Below, piece after piece: positions 56,897 through 64,000 of a DNA stretch of 64,000 nucleotides. Numbering within the stretch: the stretch's first letter is position 1; each line of letters opens with the position of its first letter. A model generated the notes under the pieces. The model had not been told where the DNA came from. It ran no database searches and saw only the letters and a list, made by a program, of their open reading frames with translations. Both the position numbers and the translations under genes were made by a program. Origin of the DNA: CAWUEX02 sp963921305. Lineage in GTDB: Bacteria > Pseudomonadota > Alphaproteobacteria > Rhodospirillales > Rhodospirillaceae. Location: NCBI GenBank assembly GCA_963921305.4, contig CAWUEX030000002.1, positions 930,001 to 994,000 on the forward strand, given 5' to 3'.

Positions 56897-57553
56897 ATGA
56901 CGACGTCTCACACGCCCGCACAGACTCAAGGCCATGTCGACGTCCGGGATCTTGCGGCCCGGCGAGGAGATCGGCTTGTGTTTGAGGGCCTCACCCTTTC
57001 CCTCGCCGCCGGAGAAGCCCTCATCGTCACCGGTCCAAACGGCAGCGGCAAGTCGACCTTGCTGCGCATCTTGGCAGGCTTGCTTGAGCCATACGCAGGC
57101 GAGGTGAAAATCGGACACGGCGATACAGACAGTATGTGTTTTGCCGGGCACCTGGACGGCCTCAAAGGTGCATTGACCGTTGCCGAAAATTTGAGTTTTT
57201 GGGCCGAGATTTACGGCGCAGACGGCGGCGCATTGCATGACGCGATATCGCTGATGGACCTGGCCGCCGTCGCGGACATGCCGGCTGACATGCTGTCGGC
57301 TGGATGGCGGCGGCGCGCCGGACTTGCCCGTTTGCTGCTGTCCGGCGCTGCAACATGGGTCTTGGACGAGCCCTTTACTGCATTGGACAAGGAAAACGTC
57401 GCCCGTTTAGACGGAGTTTTGACCCAGCATCTGGAGAGTGGCGGCGCCCTCGTCTTGGCAACGCATCAGGAAACCGCGTTGCGCGCGCAACACCGCATCG
57501 ACATGAGGAACTTCGCACCGGCCCAGCCCCTGATCCAGGACGGTGGCTGGTGA
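56897..57553 (+). CDS. ccmA: Cytochrome c maturation ATPase CcmA
   Basis: The ABC ATPase subunit of the CcmABCD complex, which releases haem-loaded CcmE. It has Walker A GPNGSGKST near residue 42, a degenerate signature (AGWRRRAGLARLLL) and Walker B WVLDEPFTALD. About 218 aa from ATG 56897; upstream in-frame GTG 56870 and ATG 56885 are alternatives. It overlaps ccmB by 4 nt (GTGA). Confidence 0.94.
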   Translation: MTTSHTPAQTQGHVDVRDLAARRGDRLVFEGLTLSLAAGEALIVTGPNGSGKSTLLRILAGLLEPYAGEVKIGHGDTDSMCFAGHLDGLKGALTVAENLSFWAEIYGADGGALHDAISLMDLAAVADMPADMLSAGWRRRAGLARLLLSGAATWVLDEPFTALDKENVARLDGVLTQHLESGGALVLATHQETALRAQHRIDMRNFAPAQPLIQDGGW

Positions 57554-58215
57554 AACAGTTTTGGGCCCTGATCCGCCGTGATTTGCGGCTGTCTTTTCGC
57601 CAGCGGGCGGACTCCTTGATGGTCGCAGGCTTTTTTGCCGTGACCGTGATTCTGTTTCCGTTTGGCGTCGGCCCAGAACCAGGAGTCCTTGAGCGTATTG
57701 GTGCAGGCGTGTTGTGGGTCACGGCATTATTAGCAGCATTGTTATCGTTGGAGCATGTGTTCGCCGATGACGCCCAAGATGGCGCGCTGGATCTGCTGTT
57801 ATCGTCACCGCTGCCGGACAGTGTGATCGTCGCCGCCAAGATCGTTTCCCATTGGCTGACGACGGGCGTGCCGCTGATCATCCTCGCGCCGATTCTCGGC
57901 GTTACCCTTCAGATGCCATCCTCTTCGATCGGTCCCGTCATGCTGGCCTTGGCCCTGGGCACACCGACGCTGAGCTTGATCGGCGCGATCGGCGCGGCGT
58001 TGACGCTCAGCGCCCGGCGACGCGGCGTGCTTCTGCCGCTGATCGTATTGCCGCTTTACATCCCGGTGTTGATCTTTGGGGTTGGCGCCATCGACGCGGC
58101 GGTGATGGGGTTTGACAACAGCCGCCTCTACGCCGTTCTGGCCGGATTTCTGCTGATTTCCGGAGCTTTGTGCCCCTGGGCGGCGGCTGCCGCACTGCGG
58201 GCAGCGCGGCTCTAA
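57550..58215 (+). CDS. ccmB: Haem exporter permease CcmB
   Basis: A 221-aa, six-helix membrane protein starting from GTG 57550 inside the ccmA stop. It opens with VKQFWALIRRDLRLSFRQRA, followed by helices starting at FFAVTVILFPFGVG and LEHVFADDAQDGALDLLL, matching CcmB. The upstream extension of the ORF to 57304 is the shadow of ccmA. With CcmA and CcmC it forms the ABC-type part of the cytochrome c maturation system. Confidence 0.94.
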   Translation: MKQFWALIRRDLRLSFRQRADSLMVAGFFAVTVILFPFGVGPEPGVLERIGAGVLWVTALLAALLSLEHVFADDAQDGALDLLLSSPLPDSVIVAAKIVSHWLTTGVPLIILAPILGVTLQMPSSSIGPVMLALALGTPTLSLIGAIGAALTLSARRRGVLLPLIVLPLYIPVLIFGVGAIDAAVMGFDNSRLYAVLAGFLLISGALCPWAAAAALRAARL

Positions 58216-58281
58216 GCAGCCCCTTGACGTTCCGCCGGATTCCGGTTGGCAACCAGGCCCTGACCGAGTAAGCCTTCCTGC

Positions 58282-58998
58282 ATGCACGCGCTCGCCAACC
58301 CGAACCGGTTTCTCAAACTCGCAGATGCGATCCAGCCCTGGGCGGTTGGGATTTGCATCCTGTGTTTCGCCATCGGCCTGCCCTATGGCCTGGTATTTTC
58401 TCCCGCAGACTATCAGCAGGGCGACACCGTACGAATCATGTATATCCATGTGCCGTCAGCATGGATGGGCTTGTTCTGTTACGGCGTGATGGCAACGGGG
58501 AGTGCCGCCTATCTGATTTGGCGCCACCCGGTTGCCAATATGGCCGCCCGCGCCTCCGCGCCGGTGGGGGCCATGTTCACGGCGCTGTGCCTTTTGACCG
58601 GCATGCTTTGGGGGCAACCGATGTGGGGCACGCCCTGGGTGTGGGACGCACGCCTCACCTCGATGCTGGTCCTGTTCTTCCTGTACCTCGGGTACATGGT
58701 GCTCGGCGATGCGTTCGAACACCGGGAGCAAGGAGACAAAGCGGCAGCCATTCTGGCCCTCGTCGGGTCGGTCAACCTGCCGATCATCAAGTTTTCCGTA
58801 GACTGGTGGAATACCCTGCATCAGCCCTCGATCTTTTCAATGGAGGGCGTATCAGTGGACACCGCCATGTTGGCGCCCCTTTTCTTGATGGTGGGGGCGT
58901 TCCAATCCTATTATGTGGTGGTGGTTCTCATGCGGATTCGGGCCCAGGTGCTGCAAGCCAAGGTGCGATCCGCCCGTCTCCTTCAGGCCGCCGAATAG
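58282..58998 (+). CDS. ccmC: Haem-handling protein CcmC
   Basis: A 238-aa six-helix protein with the tryptophan-rich WWD motif WGTPWVWDARLTSM in the second periplasmic loop, plus the conserved His-bearing MYIHVPSAWMG and DWWNTLHQPSI loops. It delivers haem to CcmE. It follows ccmB by about 65 bp in the ccm cluster. Confidence 0.95.
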   Translation: MHALANPNRFLKLADAIQPWAVGICILCFAIGLPYGLVFSPADYQQGDTVRIMYIHVPSAWMGLFCYGVMATGSAAYLIWRHPVANMAARASAPVGAMFTALCLLTGMLWGQPMWGTPWVWDARLTSMLVLFFLYLGYMVLGDAFEHREQGDKAAAILALVGSVNLPIIKFSVDWWNTLHQPSIFSMEGVSVDTAMLAPLFLMVGAFQSYYVVVVLMRIRAQVLQAKVRSARLLQAAE

Positions 58999-59049
58999 GG
59001 TGGTGTGGACGGCCCAATCCGGTCATAGCAACGGCATCGAAGTGATCCT

Positions 59050-59268
59050 GTGGAAGCTTTAAGTTCCTATTTTGCCATGGGCGGATACGCTGTCTTTGTC
59101 TGGCCGAGTTACGTCCTGGCCTTGGTTGGGCTTTTGGGCATTTTGATGGTGTCTCGCCGGTCATTGGCCCAGCTGCAAAACGACCTGGATCGCTTGCGTC
59201 CGCGCCGGGAAGAGACCACATCAGGGGGTAACGATGCAGACGCGCAGGCGGAAGGCGAACACCCGTGA
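59050..59268 (+). CDS. ccmD: Haem exporter small subunit CcmD
   Basis: A 72-aa single-helix protein (ALSSYFAMGGYAVFVWPSYV, then a helix and a basic-acidic tail) typical of CcmD, which helps release holo-CcmE from CcmABC. The start is GTG. Its end overlaps ccmE by 4 nt. Confidence 0.9.
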   Translation: MEALSSYFAMGGYAVFVWPSYVLALVGLLGILMVSRRSLAQLQNDLDRLRPRREETTSGGNDADAQAEGEHP

Positions 59269-59735
59269 AACGTAAAACGCAACGGCTCTATTTTCTTCTG
59301 TTGGGCGGTCTGGCGGTCGCCACGGGCGTCGCCCTGGTGCTGACGGCCTTCGAAGACAGCATTGTGTTCTTCTACAGCCCAACTGAATTGCAAACCCAAA
59401 CGGTGACGCCAGGACAACGCATTCGCATCGGTGGCTTGGTGGAAGACGGCAGTGTTCAGAAGGATGGAGATTGGGTCCGCTTTGTCGTGACCGACACGGC
59501 TGAAACGCTCGCCGTGTCCTACCGCGGCATTCTGCCCGACCTATTCCGCGAGGGTCAGGGGATTGTTGCCGAAGGCATTCTGACTCCCGCCGGCGATTTT
59601 CAAGCCTCGGACGTGCTGGCCAAGCACGACGAAAACTATATGCCGCCTGAAGTCGCAGAAGCCATTAAGGCCGCCGGAGAGTGGCGGGGAGATAACCCTG
59701 CCGATCCGGCGACGGTAACGGCGACATCGCCGTGA
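59265..59735 (+). CDS. ccmE: Periplasmic haem chaperone CcmE
   Basis: A 156-aa membrane-anchored OB-fold haem chaperone. An N-terminal helix (LYFLLLGGLAVATGVALVL) anchors it. The covalent haem ligand is His121 in AKHDENYMPPEV, with Tyr125 as the axial ligand. It carries haem from CcmC to CcmF/H for attachment to apocytochromes. Confidence 0.95.
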   Translation: MKRKTQRLYFLLLGGLAVATGVALVLTAFEDSIVFFYSPTELQTQTVTPGQRIRIGGLVEDGSVQKDGDWVRFVVTDTAETLAVSYRGILPDLFREGQGIVAEGILTPAGDFQASDVLAKHDENYMPPEVAEAIKAAGEWRGDNPADPATVTATSP

Positions 59736-59745
59736 GGGGTGCCGC

Positions 59746-61728
59746 GTGAGTCCGGAGATCGGTCATTTCGCCCTGGCGCTGGCGTTGCCGGTTGCTTTGG
59801 TTCAGGCCACCCTGCCTCTCATAGGCGCAAAGCGTCAGGACATGGCGTTGATGGCCACGGCCGGACCGGCTGCGATGGCACAACTGCTCTTGGTCGGCAT
59901 CTCGTTCGCCGTGCTGACCCAAGCGTTCATCGTGTCCGACTTTTCGGTGATGAACGTTTACCAAAACTCTCACACCGCCAAACCGCTGCTCTATAAAATT
60001 ACCGGGGTCTGGGGCAATCACGAGGGATCGCTGCTGCTGTGGGTGCTAATCCTGGCTGTGTTCGGGGCTGCCGTAGCGGCCTTCGGGTCGGCTTTGCCAG
60101 ACCGCCTGAAAGCCCGGGCCTTGGCCGTGCAGGCGATGATTACCATTGGGTTCTTGGCGTTCATTCTCTTTACGTCCAATCCTTTCCTGCGGGTCGACCC
60201 GGTGCCGGCCCAGGGCTTAGGTCTCAACCCGCTGCTGCAAGATCCGGGCTTAGCCTTTCATCCGCCGATGCTCTACCTCGGCTACGTTGGCTTCTCGATG
60301 GCCTTTTCGTTTGCGGTCGCCGCCCTATTGGAAGGACGCGTCGATGCCGCCTGGGCGCGATGGGTCCGCCCTTGGACCTTGGCCGCATGGTCGTTCCTCA
60401 CCCTGGGCATCGGGCTGGGCTCATGGTGGGCCTACTACGAACTGGGCTGGGGTGGCTGGTGGTTTTGGGATCCGGTGGAAAACGCCTCTTTCATTCCCTG
60501 GCTGACCGGAACCGCGCTGCTGCACTCGGCAATCGTCGTCGAGAAACGCGAAGCCTTGAAGAGCTGGACGATCCTACTGGCCATTGTCACCTTTTCGTTA
60601 AGTCTGCTCGGCACCTTCTTAGTACGCTCGGGCATTCTCACATCTGTTCATGCCTTTGCTGCCGATCCGACACGTGGGGTGTTTATCCTTATCCTGTTGG
60701 CTATCACCGTTGGCGGATCACTCTTTTTGTATGCTTTGCGTGCGCCGGAGCTGGAGCCGGGCGGTATGTTCGCCCCGGTGTCGCGGGAAGGCGGCCTGCT
60801 GATCAACAATCTGTTTCTTGCAACGGCCGCAGCGACCGTGCTGTTGGGCACGCTTTATCCGTTGATTGCCGAAGCCCTGGAACTCGGCAAGCTCTCGGTC
60901 GGCGCGCCGTACTTTAATGCGGTGTTCGTCCCATTGATGGTGCCGCTGATCATACTTATGGGTCTCGGTCCACTGATGGCATGGAAACGCAGCGACCTGC
61001 CGGGCGTCATCTCCCGTCTCAAAGCAGCGGCAGCGTGTGTCGTCGCGGCCTTCGCGCTGACCTTGGCGATTGCGGGCGTCAGTATCATTGACATTGCCGG
61101 TGCTGCCGGCATGGCCCTGGCGGTTTGGTTGTTCGCCGCGACCCTGACCGAATGGGCGGGCCGGATCAAATTGTTCCGCGTGCCTCTTTCTGAATCCTTG
61201 AGCCGAGCCCGCGCCATACCCCGGGCGGCTTACGGCATGACCTGTGCGCACCTGGGCATGGCGGTGCTGGTGGCCGGTGTCACCGGCGCGAGTGCGTGGA
61301 AACAGGAACACATTCAGACGATGGTGCCCGGTGAAACCATATCCGTCGCGGGCTTTGACATCACGCTCGAAAAAGCTGAGGTGATCACCGGTGCCAATTA
61401 CGAAGCGCTTGAAGGCCGCTTCGTCGCCACGCGCAATGGCAATGAAGCCATTCTGACCCCGGAACGGCGCGTCTACGATCAGCCCGTTCAACAGACCACG
61501 GAAGCAGCAATCCATACGCTTTATTGGGCGGACCTGTATCTCGTTCTAGGAGACGGACCGGACGAAAGCGGCCGGTATGTTGTCCGGGTCTACCTGGAAC
61601 CCTTCGTGCCTTTCCTGTGGTACGGCGTGCTCCTCATGGGGCTGGGCGGCGCGATTTCTTTAAGCGACCGGCGGCATCGGGTCGGCGCACCGCAGCGCGC
61701 GGCGCAAAAGGCTGTGGCCGGAGCCTGA
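59746..61728 (+). CDS. ccmF: Haem lyase subunit CcmF
   Basis: A 660-aa polytopic membrane protein. It has NSHTAKPLLYKITGVWGNHE, the WWD motif GWGGWWFWDPVENASF near residue 240, and about 14 helices. It joins haem from CcmE to cytochrome CXXCH motifs together with CcmH and CcmI. The start is GTG 59746, a few bases after ccmE. Confidence 0.96.
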   Translation: MSPEIGHFALALALPVALVQATLPLIGAKRQDMALMATAGPAAMAQLLLVGISFAVLTQAFIVSDFSVMNVYQNSHTAKPLLYKITGVWGNHEGSLLLWVLILAVFGAAVAAFGSALPDRLKARALAVQAMITIGFLAFILFTSNPFLRVDPVPAQGLGLNPLLQDPGLAFHPPMLYLGYVGFSMAFSFAVAALLEGRVDAAWARWVRPWTLAAWSFLTLGIGLGSWWAYYELGWGGWWFWDPVENASFIPWLTGTALLHSAIVVEKREALKSWTILLAIVTFSLSLLGTFLVRSGILTSVHAFAADPTRGVFILILLAITVGGSLFLYALRAPELEPGGMFAPVSREGGLLINNLFLATAAATVLLGTLYPLIAEALELGKLSVGAPYFNAVFVPLMVPLIILMGLGPLMAWKRSDLPGVISRLKAAAACVVAAFALTLAIAGVSIIDIAGAAGMALAVWLFAATLTEWAGRIKLFRVPLSESLSRARAIPRAAYGMTCAHLGMAVLVAGVTGASAWKQEHIQTMVPGETISVAGFDITLEKAEVITGANYEALEGRFVATRNGNEAILTPERRVYDQPVQQTTEAAIHTLYWADLYLVLGDGPDESGRYVVRVYLEPFVPFLWYGVLLMGLGGAISLSDRRHRVGAPQRAAQKAVAGA

Positions 61729-61731
61729 TCC

Positions 61732-62307
61732 ATGACCGATATCGCGACCAAGCCTGCACGCAGCAAATGGGCCGCCTTGGTGCCTGTTGCAATCGTTGCC
61801 GTGCTGCTGGGTATCTTCGCCAAGCGCCTGGCCGATGTCGAAGGTGGCAACGATCCGTCGCTGATTCCGACGGTCCTTTTAAATACGCCGGTTCCCGACA
61901 TCGATTTGCCACCTCTGCCGGACCGGCCCCCGGGTCTAAAGACCGATGATCTGAGCGGCGAAGTCAGCCTGGTCAACATTTGGGGATCGTGGTGTGTCGC
62001 CTGCCTATCCGAGCATCCGCTGCTGATGCGTCTGGCCGAAGATAACGCTGTGCCGATCCATGGGATTGCATGGCGCGACGAACCCAATGCCAGCGTGCGC
62101 TGGCTTGCACGGCATGGCGATCCGTATGCGTTGATTGGGCAGGATCCGGTCAGCGAAGCCGCCATTGCGTTCGGCGTAACGGGCGCACCGGAAACCTTTG
62201 TCGTCGATGCCAATGGACTCATTCGTTACAAGCACATTGGCCCGATTTCTGAACAGGCCTGGGAGTCCACAATCGCGCCGCTCATAGAAGAACTGCGCAC
62301 GCAATGA
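61732..62307 (+). CDS. ccmG: Periplasmic thioredoxin CcmG/DsbE
   Basis: A 191-aa membrane-tethered thioredoxin with an N-terminal helix, the redox motif WGSWCVACLSEHP and the late GVTGAPETFVVD cis-Pro loop. It reduces the haem-binding cysteines of apocytochrome c. It ends 4 nt inside ccmH. Confidence 0.94.
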   Translation: MTDIATKPARSKWAALVPVAIVAVLLGIFAKRLADVEGGNDPSLIPTVLLNTPVPDIDLPPLPDRPPGLKTDDLSGEVSLVNIWGSWCVACLSEHPLLMRLAEDNAVPIHGIAWRDEPNASVRWLARHGDPYALIGQDPVSEAAIAFGVTGAPETFVVDANGLIRYKHIGPISEQAWESTIAPLIEELRTQ

Positions 62308-62801
62308 CACGGCTATCTTTTTTACTGTCCGGCTTCTTTGTGATCGCAATTACGGTTGCGCCAAGTACATTCGCCGTAGAACCCGATGAGATGCTGGCGG
62401 ATGCGGCGCTGGAGGAGCGGGCACGGGTTATCAGCCAGGACCTGCGCTGCGTCGTCTGTCAGAACGAAAACATCGATGAGTCGAACGCGGTGCTGGCTCA
62501 GGACATGCGGCGCCTGGTGCGTCAACGCGTGCTGGCCGGAGACACCAACCAGGAAGTGCTCGATTACATGGTCGAGCGTTATGGTGACTTTGTCCTCCTG
62601 CGTCCACGCATGACGCCGGAAACCTACTTGCTTTGGTTTGGACCGGCCTTGGTGCTGATCGCCGGCGCAGTTGTCACTGTGCGCACCTTACGCCGTGCAA
62701 GCCAAAGAACTCTGTCTACATCGCCGCAAAACCTGTCTGCCGACGAACGTAGCCGACTTGATCACTTGGTCAGTGACCGTGCCTCTGGGGATGAGCCATG
62801 A
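62304..62801 (+). CDS. ccmH: Cytochrome c maturation protein CcmH (CycL)
   Basis: A 165-aa protein with a signal, the thiol motif LRCVVCQNENIDESNA and a single C-terminal membrane helix (YLLWFGPALVLIAGAVVTV). This is the short (CycL) form: it lacks the TPR part, which is encoded by the next gene. Overlaps ccmI by 4 nt (ATGA). Confidence 0.94.
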   Translation: MTRLSFLLSGFFVIAITVAPSTFAVEPDEMLADAALEERARVISQDLRCVVCQNENIDESNAVLAQDMRRLVRQRVLAGDTNQEVLDYMVERYGDFVLLRPRMTPETYLLWFGPALVLIAGAVVTVRTLRRASQRTLSTSPQNLSADERSRLDHLVSDRASGDEP

Positions 62802-64000
62802 CCTGGCTCGCCTTCGCTGGTCTGACACTCGTGACGGTGGCCGCGTTGGTGTGGCCGCTGATCCGCCGCCGCAGTGACGACACCGATCCGCGCGATGCAG
62901 ACCGGGCGGTGTACGTGGCCCAGCTGGAAGAACTGGATCGCGACGTTCAGGACGGTTTGCTGTCCGACGCTCAGGCGCAGACCGCCAGGTTGGAAGTTCA
63001 ACGGCGCTTGTTGGCAGTCGACAAACGCGCTTCCGAAAAAGACCAGACCGATAATACGACAGCGCGGTCCCTGTCGATGGTCGGGGTCGCCGTCGCCGTG
63101 CCCTTTGCCGCACTTGCCGTGTATTTGAGCCTGGGGTCGCCGGACATGCCGGGCGCCAGCGTCGCGGACCGCCGCGCCGCAGCGATGGAGCATCCCGACG
63201 ACGCCGATCTCAACGTGCTGGTCGAAGACCTGGCTGACCGCATGCGGCAAAATCCCGAAAGCACCGAGGGCTGGGTTCTGCTGGCACGGAGCTACCGGCA
63301 GCTCGGCCGCATGAACGACACCGCCGCGGCGTATCGCCGGGCTCTGGCGCAAGGGGTGGATGACCCGCTGGTGTATGCCGAGTTTGGCGAGGCCCTGGTA
63401 GCACTGAACGAGGGCCGTTTGACGCCCGAGGCTCGGGATGTGTTCCGTATTACTCTGGAGTCAGACCGCGATGAACCGCGGGCGCGGTTTTATTTGGGTT
63501 TGGCTGAAGCCCAGGCCGGCAATGTGCGCGATGCCATCGCGATCTGGCGCGACCTGACCGCCACCTCGCCTGCTGATGCGCCATGGACGGCGATGGTGCG
63601 CGAGCAGATGGGCGAGGTCGCCATGACTGCTGGGATCATGCCCATGATGGTCGAGCCCCGGCACCCCCTTGATGCCCCCGGCGAGGCGGCTTCACCTCCA
63701 GCTGAGGCGATGTCTGCGGCGGTGCCGGAGGCCGATGAAGATGATTTCAGGCCGGACGTCAGCGGCCTGGCGGGGCGATTTTCAAACGACCAGCTGACCA
63801 TGATTCAGGAGATGGTTGGTGGACTGGAAGCGCGCATGGAATTCGGCGAAGCCGATTACGATGGCTGGATGCAGCTTGGCCGCTCTTACACCGTTCTCGG
63901 AAATATGGACAAGGCGGCTGACGCCTTCCGCGCCGCCGCAGACATGCGCAGCGATGCCGTCATGCCGCGGGTTCAGTTGGCCGACACGCTGCTGCGGTCC
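62798..64000 (+). CDS. ccmI: Cytochrome c maturation protein CcmI (CycH), 3' end cut by window
   Basis: An open frame of 401 codons to the window edge without a stop. Two N-terminal helices flank a cytoplasmic loop (YVAQLEELDRDVQDGLLSDA), and a TPR domain follows (STEGWVLLARSYRQLGRMND and, near the edge, GWMQLGRSYTVLGNMDKAAD). CcmI chaperones apocytochrome c to the haem lyase. The acidic linker near residues 300-320 (MSAAVPEADEDDFRPD) is typical of the family. Gene incomplete here. Confidence 0.93.
   Translation, partial: MTWLAFAGLTLVTVAALVWPLIRRRSDDTDPRDADRAVYVAQLEELDRDVQDGLLSDAQAQTARLEVQRRLLAVDKRASEKDQTDNTTARSLSMVGVAVAVPFAALAVYLSLGSPDMPGASVADRRAAAMEHPDDADLNVLVEDLADRMRQNPESTEGWVLLARSYRQLGRMNDTAAAYRRALAQGVDDPLVYAEFGEALVALNEGRLTPEARDVFRITLESDRDEPRARFYLGLAEAQAGNVRDAIAIWRDLTATSPADAPWTAMVREQMGEVAMTAGIMPMMVEPRHPLDAPGEAASPPAEAMSAAVPEADEDDFRPDVSGLAGRFSNDQLTMIQEMVGGLEARMEFGEADYDGWMQLGRSYTVLGNMDKAADAFRAAADMRSDAVMPRVQLADTLLRS

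Noticed and set aside
57304..57549. N-terminal extension of the ccmB frame
   Set aside because: It overlaps ccmA in another frame; the family start is the GTG at 57550.

Overview
The window looks like chromosomal DNA of an aerobic, Gram-negative alphaproteobacterium. It is GC-rich and densely coded. Supporting markers are a CarD regulator, a SUV3-type helicase next to an S4-domain HslR-like protein, a TakP-like TRAP system, TonB receptors with an 'LEEIVVTARKR' N-terminus, an RpoH promoter of the alphaproteobacterial CTTG-N17-CYTATNT form, and a complete ccmABCDEFGHI cluster divergent from acnA. The genus cannot be fixed from sequence alone. Tat and Sec signal peptides, lipoproteins and TonB receptors all point to a didermic cell that imports many compounds.

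Layout. 0.1-6.7 kb: housekeeping genes (secA, argJ, mutT-like, a MoCF-domain protein, an exported SDR-like protein). 6.7-10.1 kb: tRNA-Leu(TAA), then a 2-oxoglutarate/Fe(II) oxygenase gene whose 3' end is duplicated 2348 bp downstream. Between the two copies lies AT-richer DNA with orphan ORFs and two perfect hairpins, which reads as a small integrated element or its remnant. 10.1-17 kb: mostly minus-strand genes (RraA-like, RidA-like, hsp20 with an RpoH promoter and a ROSE-like RNA thermometer, an AraC/alkyltransferase fusion, DUF1838, PhyH, a methyltransferase, a CNBD protein). 17-24.6 kb: TRAP permeases dctQM converge on an operon of korA, korB and a 2-oxoacid-type dctP, apparently coupling 2-oxoacid uptake to ferredoxin-dependent oxidation; metC follows.

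24.6-41 kb is the most accessory region. It holds two divergent paralogous TonB-dependent receptors sharing a candidate operator, three tandem class 5 solute-binding proteins without any permease or ATPase (the middle one frameshifted), three CpcT/CpeT-like exported proteins, a Tat-exported nitrilase-fold protein with an atypical active-site motif, a DUF1330-like protein, an EpmC-like HExxH protein, and two tandem DUF3598-like lipocalin-type proteins. I read it as an uptake and handling locus for one class of ligand. A tetrapyrrole-like compound is one testable guess; the ligand is not shown by the sequence.

41-64 kb: exported nuclease, M48 protease lipoprotein, carD, fdxA, TerB-like, hslR-like, SUV3-like helicase, hpf and htpG. 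Next come a DUF1223 gene broken by one base, a double alpha/beta-hydrolase protein lacking both nucleophilic serines, acnA, and the cytochrome c maturation cluster. The last gene (ccmI) runs off the window edge. Two genes carry apparent single-base deletions next to short homopolymers, so either recent decay or consensus error is possible.
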